Assembly (NCBI GenBank): GCA_905234595.1
Contig: CAJOID010000001.1
Coordinates: 1-64,000, forward strand
Source of the DNA: an uncultured Lachnospiraceae bacterium
GTDB taxonomy: Bacteria > Bacillota > Clostridia > Lachnospirales > Lachnospiraceae
Reading direction: 5' to 3'
Length of the DNA stretch: 64,000 nucleotides
Part shown: positions 9,994 to 21,300 of the stretch, in pieces
Position numbering within the stretch: position 1 is the stretch's first letter
Layout of the letters: the number at the start of each line of letters is the position of its first letter
Notes under the pieces: generated by a model
Told to the model about the DNA's origin: nothing
Seen by the model: the letters and a program-made list of their open reading frames with translations, nothing else
Databases searched by the model: none
Made by a program: the position numbers and the translations under genes

Positions 9994-10214
9994 GGGTAGG
10001 TTGACCTTTCTGATATGATATGTTTATTATAGTTTTACACTATTATCAGATACTTATCTATGCTCGATTATACAACAAAATCACTTTATTTGGTAATTCG
10101 TGCATATTTTTTTGCAAAAAGTGAACCGTTTGGCATTTTCAGTTCGTCTTTATAAGTGAACGAGGATAAATCAGAAGAGAAAATAAGCCAAATCTTTTCC
10201 CAGGAGGTTCTGAT
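9994..10214. promoter_or_regulatory. Divergent AT-rich intergenic region
   Basis: Starts two transcription units in opposite directions. For the minus-strand GGDEF-sigma operon there are two TATAAT boxes (near 10030 and 10069) without good -35 partners, which would suit an activator-dependent or alternative promoter. For the plus-strand small gene, TTGGCA at 10130 with TATAAG at 10151 gives a short 15-base spacer. None is convincing alone. Confidence 0.35.
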
Positions 10215-10553
10215 ATGTCACTATTGAAAGAAGCAGGATATACGCTTGTGATCATGGAAGATGAGCCCACAGCTCTTTCAGGCAGTATCCCTACAGTTCT
10301 CCAGTCCAGGAGTACCGTTTTCCTTGCAACCAGCCTGATGATCATTCTTATATCCGCCATAGTACTTGCAGCAGCATATGCCATCAGGCTCCATCAGTTA
10401 CAGAGCAGACTCGACGAGCTCTTAGCTTACAGCAGGATCGATGCAGGAGATTATAATCCCAGAAGCATCAGAAGCATTCGCAATCAGATTCTTATAGTCG
10501 AAAGCGATATCGCAGAGAGCAATCTTGGGGGCATGATACCTTCGATGTACTGA
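10215..10553 (+). CDS. Small single-pass membrane protein, unknown
   Basis: 112 residues with an ideal AGGAGG seven bases before the ATG, so the gene is very likely real. A soluble N-terminus of about 33 residues is followed by one TM (about 38-56, ATSLMIILISAIVLAAAYAI) and a charged C-terminal region that may form a short coiled coil (LHQLQSRLDELLAYSRIDAG). No family recognised. The only plus-strand gene between the pilin operon and the glycan genes. It is followed by a weak terminator hairpin inside the end of the convergent gene. Confidence 0.65.
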   Translation: MSLLKEAGYTLVIMEDEPTALSGSIPTVLQSRSTVFLATSLMIILISAIVLAAAYAIRLHQLQSRLDELLAYSRIDAGDYNPRSIRSIRNQILIVESDIAESNLGGMIPSMY

Positions 10554-10577
10554 TAGCTTCAGTCAGATGACAGATCA

Positions 10578-11648
10578 TTAAACCAACGAATCCAAGCGCC
10601 GGTGAATTTCCGGCGCTTCGTATTTGTCCAGAAAATCAAGCCCCAGGTATTCTTTCTCACGGGCAAAGGTCACATTATCTATCTGAGTGATCACACTCAC
10701 AAGCTTATCCACTTTGAGTACACGCATATCATTGATGACTTCCATGGGGAACCTCCCGCGGATCACCACGCAATCGGGAAACTGTGTTTCATAGTCCAGC
10801 ACATCCCTCGGATGAGGTTTGACTATGACACGGTAATCATCCCGGTACATATCTATGACATCCCCGAAGAGTCTCCTGCGCACATCGAGAGCGCACAGAG
10901 GCTCAGTCAGTATCATCGCAAACGGTCTGCCTGTTCCGTCATCAGCCAGTTTACGGTACAGCTCGTCAACATCTTCGAGGAACATACTGACCAGCTTATC
11001 ATGATCATCATTCGTGAGCCGCGCCGTCAGTTCTTTTCTGGGAACTTCTATCACGTTGGGTGGTACAGAGTGATTGGCCGATCTGTCATTCACTTCATAA
11101 TCTATGCAATACCGGCCGTAGCCGCTCTCTATGAATATGAGTCCCATCGCGGACAGCAAGCGTTTGAGTCCGAACGCCCGCTTATTGGCGAGATATGCCT
11201 GGTCATCAAGGAGGCCCGAGTTTAGTCCGTCCTCGAGTGCATGATACGGTATTTTGTGAACATTCAGATAATACCCTATCGGGTCGGAATCGCAGAATAC
11301 ATATATATCCTTATACCGTGTCAGATCCGTGGGAATATAATCCTCCTGAAGCCTGCCCAGAAGCCTGGTATAGATCACCCTCTGTATCATGTTTGACACT
11401 ATATTGCCACGGTCGCAATGATGAGACATGACCTCCGGTGATGCCGACTCATCCTGCTCATCATACATGAAGACCTCACCGAACACCCCTGATGCAGTCA
11501 GTCTGTCACTCAGGCTGCCGAAGTCATTCGACAGCTTGCTCAGTATGATATCGGCTTCTCCGTAATGAGAGCTCCCGAGCACCAGTTCTTTGACTGCTGC
11601 TACATAGGCATGGTAATAAGTATGACAGATGTATACTCGTACACTCAT
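10578..11648 (-). CDS. Putative glycosyltransferase, polysialyltransferase/GT52-like
   Basis: 356 residues from the ATG at 11648. The N-terminus VRVYICHTYYHAYVAAVKE matches the opening of bacterial polysialyl- and sialyltransferase-like proteins (IC-T-YH). The C-terminal half has IVKPHPRD, then F-CVVI-FP-E, a typical HP-type donor-binding region of that fold. This start has no ribosome binding site, but a -10 box lies seven bases upstream, pointing to a leaderless mRNA; a 20-codon longer form from 11708 also lacks a site. It is divergent from the sugar amidotransferase gene, which fits sialic-acid-like sugar transfer. Donor and acceptor are unknown. Confidence 0.7.
   Translation of the reverse strand: MSVRVYICHTYYHAYVAAVKELVLGSSHYGEADIILSKLSNDFGSLSDRLTASGVFGEVFMYDEQDESASPEVMSHHCDRGNIVSNMIQRVIYTRLLGRLQEDYIPTDLTRYKDIYVFCDSDPIGYYLNVHKIPYHALEDGLNSGLLDDQAYLANKRAFGLKRLLSAMGLIFIESGYGRYCIDYEVNDRSANHSVPPNVIEVPRKELTARLTNDDHDKLVSMFLEDVDELYRKLADDGTGRPFAMILTEPLCALDVRRRLFGDVIDMYRDDYRVIVKPHPRDVLDYETQFPDCVVIRGRFPMEVINDMRVLKVDKLVSVITQIDNVTFAREKEYLGLDFLDKYEAPEIHRRLDSLV
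10594..10618 (+). terminator. Weak hairpin terminator
   Basis: Nine-base perfect stem AAGCGCCGG/CCGGCGCTT with a seven-base loop, followed by CGTATTTGT. It lies 41 bases after the small membrane-protein gene, within the last codons of the convergent gene. The T-run is poor, so efficiency is doubtful. Confidence 0.45.
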
Positions 11649-11655
11649 ACTATAC

Positions 11656-11685
11656 AGTATATCGCTTAGCGCCTTGTTTTGTCGA
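11656..11685 (-). promoter_or_regulatory. Promoter of the polysialyltransferase-like gene, leaderless geometry
   Basis: Minus strand TCGACA, 18 bases, TATACT. The -10 box ends seven bases before the ATG at 11648, so transcription would begin at or next to the start codon. Confidence 0.6.
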
Positions 11686-11695
11686 TGTGTAAGAC

Positions 11696-11724
11696 TTGTA
11701 CGCATCATTCAATTAATCTATAAT
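11696..11724 (+). promoter_or_regulatory. Promoter of the sugar amidotransferase gene
   Basis: TTGTAC, 17 bases, TATAAT, ending 34 bases before the ATG at 11759. It lies almost back to back with the minus-strand promoter at 11656-11685, giving a compact divergent control region. Confidence 0.6.
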
Positions 11725-11758
11725 GTTAATGTTTGTGAGTATAAGTGAGGATACAGCC

Positions 11759-12910
11759 ATGAAAATGCGTTATTGTAAGAGATGCCTGCAGCCCGACACA
11801 CGTCCCAACGTTGTATTCGACGACGAGCAGATATGCTTTGCCTGCAGGTATGAAGAATCCAAAGCAACGATAGACTGGGCAGCAAGAGAGGCGGAGCTTG
11901 TATCGATCGCCGATGAGGCCAAAGCCGAAGCCGTAAAGCGCGGCAACATATATGATTGTGTGATCGGAGTATCCGGAGGCAAGGATTCCACATTCCAGGC
12001 CATATATGCAAGAGACAGGCTGGGTTTAAATCCCCTGCTGATTAACTGTGCCCCCGATGAGATCACTGAGATAGGCCGCCACAATCTCGATAATCTGAGC
12101 AATCAGGGTTTCGATATCATCACCATACGTCCCAATCCGATAGTAGCCAAAAAGCTCGCACGCAAGTCGTTCTTCGAAAGGGGCAACATCATAGCCGCTT
12201 CCGAGTACTGTCTGTGGGCATCCACATATATCATGTCGGTCAGATTCAATATCCCCCTGATCATACAGGGAGAAAACGCCGCACTCACACTCGGTGCCGC
12301 CAAAAACCAGGAGCCGACCGGCAACGCTTTCAGCGTAACTCAGCTCGATACACTGAGCCAGCAGAAGGTCGAAGACTTCATCGACCTGTCCGAGAACATC
12401 ACCGAGAAGGATCTCTTTTTCTATAAGATACCTTCCGTAGAGGAGATGAAAGCTCAGGGTACCCGTGCGATATTCCTCCAATACTACACCAGGGAGTGGT
12501 CTCAGGTCACCAATGCCGACTTCGCCGTAGCCAGAGGACTGATAGGACGTCAGGATGATCTGCATGATCTCGGCCGTTACAGAAGATACACGGCTCTCGA
12601 CTGCGATATGCAGATCCCGAATCAGATGATCAAATATCTGAAGTTCGGTTTCGGATACGCTACCGATGAGATCTGCTACGATATCCGCGAGGGCAGGTTC
12701 TCCCGCGAGGATGGTCTGTGGTACGTCAACGAATATGACGGTCTCTGCGGTCAGAACTATATCGATATGGCATGCAGGTATCTGTCCATCACCGAAGAGG
12801 AGTTCTGGGAGGTCGTTGACAGGTTCGTGAACCGTGATCTTTTTGAGAAAAAAGACGGCAAATGGGTACGCAGATTCACTGTCGGAACCGACTACGACTC
12901 CGAAGCCTGA
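11759..12910 (+). CDS. N-acetyl sugar amidotransferase (PseA/WbpG/LegX-like)
   Basis: 383 residues from the ATG at 11759, which has GTGAGGAT before it; the track start 12 codons earlier falls on the promoter. An N-terminal zinc-finger-like region (YCKRCLQPDTRP, ICFACRYEE) precedes an ATP pyrophosphatase P-loop, VSGGKDST, at about residue 80. Family members use ATP and ammonia to turn N-acetyl groups of nonulosonic acids or related sugars into acetamidino groups (pseudaminic or legionaminic acid, O-antigen sugars). No pse/leg biosynthesis genes or HisH/HisF-type partners are in the window, so the exact substrate is unknown. Followed after five bases by the membrane protein gene. Confidence 0.85.
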   Translation: MKMRYCKRCLQPDTRPNVVFDDEQICFACRYEESKATIDWAAREAELVSIADEAKAEAVKRGNIYDCVIGVSGGKDSTFQAIYARDRLGLNPLLINCAPDEITEIGRHNLDNLSNQGFDIITIRPNPIVAKKLARKSFFERGNIIAASEYCLWASTYIMSVRFNIPLIIQGENAALTLGAAKNQEPTGNAFSVTQLDTLSQQKVEDFIDLSENITEKDLFFYKIPSVEEMKAQGTRAIFLQYYTREWSQVTNADFAVARGLIGRQDDLHDLGRYRRYTALDCDMQIPNQMIKYLKFGFGYATDEICYDIREGRFSREDGLWYVNEYDGLCGQNYIDMACRYLSITEEEFWEVVDRFVNRDLFEKKDGKWVRRFTVGTDYDSEA

Positions 12911-12915
12911 CAGAT

Positions 12916-14673
12916 ATGTCCGATAACCTCAAGAAGAACTGGTATAAATATCTGACAGCAGCTCTGCTTACGCTGCAGGCCCTCGTATTCCTGATCTTCA
13001 GGGGAGAGAGCTACTTCCAGGTCCACGACAATCTGGATCTGTTCATGGCGCACTACGAGATGCTTAAGAAAGGCGGACTGTGGTTCGCTCATTCAGTTTC
13101 GGCCCCGATACTTCACGGAGTATCCAGAGATCTGTTCGGATCCGAGTTTCTGCTGTATAACCTGCTCTATATAATCCTGCCAGGAGTATGGGCATACCTG
13201 GCCGGATATGCACTCAAGATCGCCATCGGCATGTTCTCTTTCATACTGCTGGCCCGTGATGTGTACAGTGACAGGTATGAAGAATACAAGCCCCTTATCG
13301 TGATCACAGGGGCGGCTTACGGCCTGATCCCCGTCTTCCCGACATATGGGATAGCATTCACTTCCGTACCTCTGATCATCTATCTGCTTCGCAGAGTGTA
13401 TGACGGCACCTGGAGCGGGACACGCAGACGTCCGCTCATTTATCTGGCGGTATTCGCCTACCCTTTCCTTTCGTATTTCTCGTATCACGGTTTCTTCATA
13501 CTGTGCTATATGTGTGCAGCGGTGATCATCCTGTGGATCAGGGACCGCAGATTTCCGCGCGGGATATTCCTGTCGGTCATTGTATTGTCAGCAGGGTATA
13601 TAGCTTTTGAATACAGGCTGTTCGGTGCCATGCTCCTGTCAGACACCGTTACGATACGCACGACCATGGATCACGGAAATGCGACTTTCATACAGGCGCT
13701 TCAGGCTGCCTGTCAGGAGTTCGTCAACGCCTCATTCCACAGTGAAGATTCACATACATATATCATCCTGGGAACCGTGCTCATCGGTCTCACAGTCATC
13801 AACATCTCCCACATCCGGGCTCACCGGGCACGCAGGATCTTAAGCGATCCCGTCAACCTCGTGATGCTCATAATCATATTCAATGTACTCAACTTCGGAC
13901 TGTATCTGTGGCCGCCCTACAGACATATGCTCGAAGCCATTGTCCCGCCGCTCACGGGATTTGAGTTTGCGCGCACCGCATACTTTAACACCTTCCTGTG
14001 GTATGCGGAGATGTTGCTCGTATGTATGCGTATGTATGACTGTAAGGGAAAATCTGCAGACCGGATCCGTATCCTGGCCGATATCCTGGCCACCGCTGCC
14101 CTGATAGCAGTCATGTTTGTTCCGCAGGTCTATAATGACTTCTACTATACCTGCTACAATCATGCCTATAAGATCATCAGGCACAGGGATACCAGCACGG
14201 TGAACTACAACGAGTTTTATTCCACGGATCTGTTTGATGAGATCACGGACGACATGGGATATGACGGTGAATGGTCGGCAGCTTACGGACTGCATCCCGC
14301 CGTGCTCAACTATAACGGAATATCAACCGTCGACGGATACCTCGGGATGTATGCACAGGAATATAAAGAGAAATGGGGACGCGTGATCGCACCTGCACTT
14401 GCAGGTTCACCTTCACTCAAAGAATACTATGACGGATGGGGCGCCAGAGTATGTCTCTACTCCGGTTCGGATGAAAACACTTATGCCCCTTTAAGAGTAA
14501 TGGAACTCAACGATGACCGCCTTGTGGCGGATATGGATGAACTCAAGTCTCTGGACTGTAAGTTTATATTCTCACGTATAGAATTCTCCAACTCCGATGA
14601 ACTGGGCCTTGATCTCATAGGTGTCTACACACATGAGAAAAGCCCGTACACGATATACGTGTACGGGCTGTAA
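12916..14673 (+). CDS. Polytopic membrane protein, DUF6044-like
   Basis: 585 residues from the ATG at 12916, five bases after the amidotransferase stop; the track start 18 codons earlier overlaps that gene. About ten to eleven TM helices up to residue ~430 and a large exported C-terminal region. GESYFQVHDNLD near residue 28 and the general layout recall GT-C type membrane glycosyltransferases and DUF6044 proteins, which have an acidic motif in the first outer loop. Probably transfers or flips a lipid-linked sugar made with its partner gene; this is inference. Its last codons form a perfect hairpin that serves as terminator for the opposite strand. Confidence 0.65.
   Translation: MSDNLKKNWYKYLTAALLTLQALVFLIFRGESYFQVHDNLDLFMAHYEMLKKGGLWFAHSVSAPILHGVSRDLFGSEFLLYNLLYIILPGVWAYLAGYALKIAIGMFSFILLARDVYSDRYEEYKPLIVITGAAYGLIPVFPTYGIAFTSVPLIIYLLRRVYDGTWSGTRRRPLIYLAVFAYPFLSYFSYHGFFILCYMCAAVIILWIRDRRFPRGIFLSVIVLSAGYIAFEYRLFGAMLLSDTVTIRTTMDHGNATFIQALQAACQEFVNASFHSEDSHTYIILGTVLIGLTVINISHIRAHRARRILSDPVNLVMLIIIFNVLNFGLYLWPPYRHMLEAIVPPLTGFEFARTAYFNTFLWYAEMLLVCMRMYDCKGKSADRIRILADILATAALIAVMFVPQVYNDFYYTCYNHAYKIIRHRDTSTVNYNEFYSTDLFDEITDDMGYDGEWSAAYGLHPAVLNYNGISTVDGYLGMYAQEYKEKWGRVIAPALAGSPSLKEYYDGWGARVCLYSGSDENTYAPLRVMELNDDRLVADMDELKSLDCKFIFSRIEFSNSDELGLDLIGVYTHEKSPYTIYVYGL
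14636..14669 (-). terminator. Terminator of rpoBC, inside the end of the convergent gene
   Basis: Perfect 12-base stem AGCCCGTACACG/CGTGTACGGGCT with a five-base loop. On the minus strand it is followed by TTTTCTC, so it fits as an intrinsic terminator about 30 bases after the rpoC stop. On the plus strand there is no T-run. The hairpin is coding: it encodes the last ten residues of the plus-strand membrane protein. Confidence 0.75.
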
Positions 14674-14698
14674 ATGATATCTGTGTCCGGATTTGGAT

Positions 14699-17600
14699 TT
14701 ACTCCTCGACTGTCTCCACGGTTTCTTCCTCAACTGTTTCCGCAGTTTCCCCGATCATGGTATCTGTTTCTTCCGTGATCTCTTCACCTGCATCTTCAGT
14801 CTCTATCTCCCTCTTGATATCGGTACTTAAGGATACGTTGCGGTATCTCTTCATTCCCGTACCTGCAGGGATAAGCTTACCTATGATGACATTCTCTTTA
14901 AGACCGATAAGAGGATCGACCTTACCCTTGATGGCAGCTTCGGTCAGAACCTTGGTGGTCTCCTGGAATGATGCTGCTGACAGGAATGAGTTGGTAGCAA
15001 GAGCAGCCTTGGTGATACCGAGCATGATCTGTACACCTTCTGCGGGAGTCTTGCCTTCAGCCTCAAGCTGAGCGTTCATATCCTCATAATCGAGTACGTC
15101 TACGAGTGTACCGGGCAGATACTCTGAATCACCGGACTCCTCGATACGTATCTTCTTCATCATCTGACGTACGATGACTTCGATATGCTTATCTGCGATA
15201 TCAACACCCTGCAGACGGTAAACTTTCTGAACCTCACGGAGCATGTAGTTCTGTACGGATTCGATACCCTTGATCTTGAGCAGGTCATGAGGATTAACGC
15301 TACCCTCTGTAAGTTCGTCACCTGCTTCCACGGTATCGCCATCCAAAACCTTGATCCTGGATCCGTAAGGGATCAGATAAGCCTTGGACTGACCTTCCTT
15401 ATCATCGGTGATGACGATCTCACGCTTCTTCTTGGTATCCCTGATCTCGACCTTGCCGCCGAACTCGGCGATGATAGCGAGACCCTTGGGCTTACGTGCC
15501 TCGAAAAGTTCCTCGACACGGGGAAGACCCTGGGTGATATCCTCACCGGCAACACCGCCGGCATGGAAGGTTCTCATCGTAAGCTGTGTACCGGGCTCAC
15601 CGATGGACTGTGCTGCGATGATACCTACAGCCTCACCGACCTGTACAAGCTCGCCGGTAGCCATATTGGCACCGTAGCACTTCGCACAGATACCGTTCTT
15701 GCAACGGCATGTAAGTATGGTCCTGATCTTAACGGATTCGATGGGATTCTTATCCGCATCCACACCTGTCTCGAGCAGTCTGGCTGCACGGCTGGGTGTG
15801 ATCATGTGATTCTTCTTAACTATAACTTCGCCATCCTTGTCGTATACATCCTCGCAGGTATATCTGCCGACGATACGATCCTTGAATGACTCGACTACAG
15901 CCTTACCATCCGTGAACTCGCTTACAACAAGTCCGGGGATATCCTCTCTGCCTTCGCAGCAATCCACCTCACGGATGATCAGATGCTGTGATACATCGAC
16001 CATACGACGGGTCAGATAACCGGAGTCGGCTGTACGCAGCGCCGTATCGGACAGACCCTTACGGGCGCCGTGTGCGGACATGAAGTACTCGAGCACGTCC
16101 AGACCTTCACGGAAGTTCGACTTGATGGGCAGCTCGATCGTACGACCGGTAGTATCAGCCATCAGTCCACGCATACCTGCAAGCTGCTTGATCTGCTGAT
16201 CGGAACCACGGGCACCTGAATCGGCCATCATATGGATATTGTTATACTTGTCAAGGCCGGCCAGCAGTTTCTCAGTCAGACTCTTGTCGACATCGAACCA
16301 TGTCTGTACCACGCCACGATATCTCTCTTCCTCGGTACACAGACCTCTGCGGTAGTTAAGATCGATCTGGTTAACGATCTCCTGTGCTTCCTCGAGCATC
16401 TGCTCCTTCTCAGCGGGAACCGTCATATCCGATATGGATACGGTCATGGCTGCAATTGTGGAATAGTGATATCCCGTATCCTTGATCAGGTCGAGCACCT
16501 CTGCGGTCCTTACTGCACCGTGAGTATTGATGACCTTCTCAAGTATCTGCTTAAGCTGCTTCTTACCTACGTGGAAGTCAACTTCGAGCTTGTATTTGTT
16601 CTCCGGAACGGAACGGTCTACGAATCCGAGATCCTGAGGAAGAGCCTCGTTGAAGAGGAATCTGCCCAGAGTGGACTCTACGATCGCATACTCCTGATTG
16701 CCGTTCTCATCGGTTCCGTATACCTTAACCTTGATTTTGGAATGCAGGGTTATGAACTTGTTCTCATAAGCAAGTATGGCTTCGTTTAAGTTATGGAAGC
16801 ACTTGCCTTCGCCTGTAGCACCCTCTCTCTCCTGAGTCAGGTAGTAGATACCGAGTACCATATCCTGTGAAGGAACAGCCACGGGACCGCCGTCCGAAGG
16901 CTTCAGCAGGTTGTTGGGTGACAGGAGCAGGAATCTGCACTCTGCCTGCGCCTCAACCGAAAGAGGAAGATGCACAGCCATCTGGTCACCGTCGAAGTCG
17001 GCATTGAACGCAGTACATACGAGAGGATGAAGCTTGATGGCTTTACCTTCTACAAGAATGGGTTCAAATGCCTGGATACCGAGTCTGTGCAGTGTAGGTG
17101 CACGGTTGAGCATAACGGGATGCTCATGTATAACGTCCTCGAGGACATCCCATACCTGAGTATCGAGTCTGTCGACAAGTTTCTTGGCGTTCTTGATATT
17201 CTGTGATATGCCGCGGCCTACTAGCTCCTTCATAACGAAGGGCTTGAACAGCTCGATCGCCATCTCCTTGGGGAGACCGCACTGATATATCTTAAGCTCG
17301 GGTCCGACAACGATAACCGAACGTCCGGAATAGTCCACACGCTTACCCAGCAGGTTCTGACGGAAACGTCCGCTCTTACCTTTGAGCATATCGGACAGAG
17401 ACTTGAGTGCTCTGTTACCGGGTCCGGTAACCGGGCGGCCTCTGCGGCCGTTGTCGATCAGCGCATCTACGGCTTCCTGAAGCATACGCTTCTCATTACG
17501 TACGATGATGTCGGGTGCACCCAGGTCGATCAGTCTCTTCAGACGGTTGTTACGGTTGATGATACGACGATAGAGGTCATTTAAGTCGGATGTGGCAAAT

Positions 17601-18364
17601 CTGCCGCCGTCCAGCTGAACCATGGGACGTAAGTCCGGAGGGATGACCGGGATGGCATCCAGGATCATCCATTCGGGACGGTTGCCTGACTCTCTGAAAG
17701 CCTCTACTACTTCGAGTCTCTTGATGACTCTGGCTTTCTTCTGGCCGGTAGACTCAGCGAGAGCGGCACGCAGTTCATCGTTCTCTTTCTCGAGATCGAT
17801 ATCGCACAGCAGCTCCTTGATAGCCTCTGCACCCATGCCTACGCGGAACTTGTAGCCAAACTCCTCGCGGGCATCCATGTATTCTTTCTCTGTGAGGATC
17901 TGCTTATACTCAAGTGTGGTATCTGCGGGATCCAGTACGATATATGATGCGAAATACAGAACCTTCTCCAGTACTCTGGGGGACAGATCCAGGATCAGAC
18001 CCATACGGCTGGGTATACCCTTGAAATACCAGATATGTGATACGGGAGCTGCCAGGTCGATGTGTCCCATACGGTCACGACGCACGCTGGACTTGGTAAC
18101 CTCAACACCGCATCTGTCGCAGATAACACCGCGATAACGGATCTTCTTGTACTTACCGCAGTGGCACTCCCAGTCTTTGCTGGGACCGAAGATCTTTTCA
18201 CAGAAAAGACCGTCCTTCTCAGGCTTCAGTGTACGATAGTTGATGGTCTCCGGCTTGGTGACCTCACCTCTGGACCATCCTCTGATGGTCTCGGGTGAAG
18301 CAAGCCCTATCTTGATCGCATCAAAACTTATAGGCTGATAATTATCTTGCTTATATTCAGGCAT
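14699..18364 (-). CDS. rpoC: RNA polymerase subunit beta'
   Basis: 1221 residues, normal for Firmicutes without lineage inserts. The zinc ribbon CHCGKYKK...CDRCGVEV is near residue 67, the catalytic NADFDGDQ near 450, and the second zinc site [13 protein letters not shown] near 870. The C-terminus carries an acidic Glu/Thr tail ([12 protein letters not shown]). AAAGGAGAATTAC precedes the ATG. It begins 25 bases after rpoB and is co-transcribed with it. Confidence 0.99.
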   Translation of the reverse strand: MPEYKQDNYQPISFDAIKIGLASPETIRGWSRGEVTKPETINYRTLKPEKDGLFCEKIFGPSKDWECHCGKYKKIRYRGVICDRCGVEVTKSSVRRDRMGHIDLAAPVSHIWYFKGIPSRMGLILDLSPRVLEKVLYFASYIVLDPADTTLEYKQILTEKEYMDAREEFGYKFRVGMGAEAIKELLCDIDLEKENDELRAALAESTGQKKARVIKRLEVVEAFRESGNRPEWMILDAIPVIPPDLRPMVQLDGGRFATSDLNDLYRRIINRNNRLKRLIDLGAPDIIVRNEKRMLQEAVDALIDNGRRGRPVTGPGNRALKSLSDMLKGKSGRFRQNLLGKRVDYSGRSVIVVGPELKIYQCGLPKEMAIELFKPFVMKELVGRGISQNIKNAKKLVDRLDTQVWDVLEDVIHEHPVMLNRAPTLHRLGIQAFEPILVEGKAIKLHPLVCTAFNADFDGDQMAVHLPLSVEAQAECRFLLLSPNNLLKPSDGGPVAVPSQDMVLGIYYLTQEREGATGEGKCFHNLNEAILAYENKFITLHSKIKVKVYGTDENGNQEYAIVESTLGRFLFNEALPQDLGFVDRSVPENKYKLEVDFHVGKKQLKQILEKVINTHGAVRTAEVLDLIKDTGYHYSTIAAMTVSISDMTVPAEKEQMLEEAQEIVNQIDLNYRRGLCTEEERYRGVVQTWFDVDKSLTEKLLAGLDKYNNIHMMADSGARGSDQQIKQLAGMRGLMADTTGRTIELPIKSNFREGLDVLEYFMSAHGARKGLSDTALRTADSGYLTRRMVDVSQHLIIREVDCCEGREDIPGLVVSEFTDGKAVVESFKDRIVGRYTCEDVYDKDGEVIVKKNHMITPSRAARLLETGVDADKNPIESVKIRTILTCRCKNGICAKCYGANMATGELVQVGEAVGIIAAQSIGEPGTQLTMRTFHAGGVAGEDITQGLPRVEELFEARKPKGLAIIAEFGGKVEIRDTKKKREIVITDDKEGQSKAYLIPYGSRIKVLDGDTVEAGDELTEGSVNPHDLLKIKGIESVQNYMLREVQKVYRLQGVDIADKHIEVIVRQMMKKIRIEESGDSEYLPGTLVDVLDYEDMNAQLEAEGKTPAEGVQIMLGITKAALATNSFLSAASFQETTKVLTEAAIKGKVDPLIGLKENVIIGKLIPAGTGMKRYRNVSLSTDIKREIETEDAGEEITEETDTMIGETAETVEEETVETVEE

Positions 18365-18389
18365 CGTAATTCTCCTTTACTCTTCAGGA

Positions 18390-21300
18390 TCACTCTTCGT
18401 CTTCAAAAGAACCTTCGGCTTCAAACTCTTCGGCGTCATCAAAATCTTCATCCGCCTCGATATCTTCGCCGTCATCGGTGCTTTCGAAATCGCCGGTCTC
18501 TTCGTTGTATTCCTGCTCACTGTAACCGAGCTTCGAGAAGGACTCGTCTTCCTTATTGTGTCCCTGACTGCGGGCATCGAGTTCATATCTGAACACGCTG
18601 TCGTTGTAATCAACCTGCTCTTTGATCTCAACTTCCGTACCGTCATCACGAAGGACTCTGATGTCCAGACCGAGAGACTGAAGTTCCTTGAGCAGAACCT
18701 TGAACGACTCGGGAATGCCGGGCTCAGGGATGTTCTCACCCTTGATGATGGCTTCGTAAGTCTTCACACGGCCGATGACATCATCGGACTTGACAGTCAG
18801 TATCTCCTGAAGTGTATATGCTGCACCGTAAGCTTCCAGTGCCCAAACCTCCATCTCACCGAAACGCTGTCCGCCGAACTGGGCTTTACCACCCAGAGGC
18901 TGCTGAGTAACCAGTGAGTAAGGACCGGTTGAACGAGCATGGATCTTATCATCTACCAGATGGTGGAGTTTGAGGTAATGCATGTGACCGATGGTGACAG
19001 GTGAATCAAACAGTTCACCGGTACGTCCGTCACGGAGCCATACCTTACCGTCTCTGGTTATCGGAACACCCTTCCACAGTTCTCTGTGGTCACGGTTCTC
19101 CGACAGATAATCCATGACTTCCGGAAGAAGTGTATCTTTATACTTATCCCTGAATGTTTCCTTTATGCCCTTCTCCTTCCACTCGGCGAGCTTGGCCTCG
19201 TCCTTGTCAAAAGGAAGATTGACATAGTCATTTGCCAAATCGAGCGTATCCATGATGTCGTTCTCTTTGGCACCGTCGAACACGGGAGTGGCTACATTGA
19301 AGCCGAGTGCCTTGGCAGCGAGAGACAGATGGATCTCAAGTACCTGACCGATATTCATACGCGAAGGCACGCCCAGAGGATTAAGGACTATATCCAGGGG
19401 ACGTCCGTTAGGCAGATAAGGCATGTCCTCAACAGGCAGCACGCGGGATACAACACCCTTGTTACCGTGACGGCCGGCCATCTTATCACCAACGGAGATC
19501 TTACGCTTCTGAGCTATGTAGATGCGGACTGCCTGGTTAACACCGGGTGAGAGTTCGTCGCCGTTCTCTCTGGTGAAGACCTTGGCATCCACTACGATAC
19601 CGTATTCACCGTGAGGTACCTTCAGGGATGTGTCACGTACCTCTCTGGCCTTATCACCGAAGATCGCACGCAGCAGTCTCTCCTCTGCGGTAAGCTCTGT
19701 CTCGCCCTTGGGGGTAACCTTACCTACCAGGATATCTCCCGCACGTACCTCGGCACCTATACGGATGATACCTCTCTCATCGAGGTTCTTGAGTGCTTCC
19801 TCGCCGACACCGGGTACATCTCTGGTGATATCCTCGGGTCCGAGTTTGGTGTCACGTGCTTCTGCTTCGTACTCTTCTATATGAACTGATGTATAAACGT
19901 CATCCTGTACCAGACGCTCGCTCAAGAGAACGGCATCCTCGTAGTTGTAACCTTCCCAGGTCATGAAACCGATCAGAGGGTTCTTACCGAGTGCCAACTC
20001 ACCGCCGCATGTTGAAGGACCGTCGGCAATGACTTCGCCTGCTTCCACATGTGCGCCCTTAAGAACGATGGGCTTCTGGTTATAGCAGTTGGACTGATTG
20101 GATCTGGCAAACTTGGACAGCTTGTACTCTGTCTCCTGACCGTCCTCGTCGTTCACGATCCTGATCACATCGGTAGCTACATATGATACCGTACCGGCCT
20201 TGTCGGCCACTACGCATACGCCTGAGTCTACGGCAGCCTTGGGCTCCATACCGGTGCCTACTACAGGCGCTTCGGTAAACAGAAGCGGAACTGCCTGACG
20301 CTGCATGTTCGAACCCATCAGGGCACGGTTTGCATCGTCGTTCTGCAGGAAAGGTATGAGGGCTGTAGCAACCGAAAATACCATCTTGGGAGACACATCC
20401 ATGTAATCGAACATGGCCTTGGGATATTCCTGTGTCTCATCCTTGAAACGTCCGGATACCGTGGATCTCTTGAAGTATCCCTTTTCATCAAGGGGAGCCG
20501 AAGCCTGGGCTACATGGTAGTTATCCTCTTCATCGGCTGTCATGTATACTACTTCATCGGTAACTCTCGGATTCTCCGGATCGGACTTATCGATCTTACG
20601 ATAAGGAGCCTCAACGAAGCCATACTCGTTGATACGTGCGTAGCTTGCGAGGGAGTTGATCAGACCGATGTTGGGACCTTCGGGGGTCTCTATAGGGCAC
20701 ATACGGCCATAGTGGGTATAGTGTACGTCTCGAACCTCGAATCCGGCACGGTCTCTCGACAGACCGCCGGGACCCAGAGCCGAAAGACGTCTCTTATGAG
20801 TAAGCTCACCGAGCGGGTTGTTCTGATCCATGAACTGTGACAGCTGGGATGAACCGAAGAACTCCTTAACAGCAGCCTGTACCGGCTTGATATTGATAAG
20901 TGCCTGAGGAGATACATCCTCGGCATCATGAGTGGTCATACGCTCACGTACTACTCTCTCAAGTCTGGACATACCGATACGGTACTGGTTCTGAAGCAGT
21001 TCACCTACCGCACGTATACGACGGTTGCCCAGGTGGTCGATATCGTCGTCATTGCCGATGCCATGCTCGAGATGCATGTTGTAGTTGATGCTGGCCAGGA
21101 TATCCTCGCGGGTGATGTGCTTGGGTATCAGCTCGTGGATGTTGCTCTGGATAGCCTCGGCAAGACCGTTGGGATCCTCTGCATACTCCTCGATGATCTG
21201 ACGCAGTACGGGATAATATACAAGTTCGGTAACACCCAGTTCCTTAGGGTTGCACTCGATGAAGTTGGTGATATCAACCATGAGGTTGGAGAGCACCTTG

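Noticed and set aside
11649-11708. Longer N-terminus for the polysialyltransferase-like protein
   Set aside because: The extra 20 residues have no homology-like features and cover the divergent promoter; the shorter start begins at the conserved strand.
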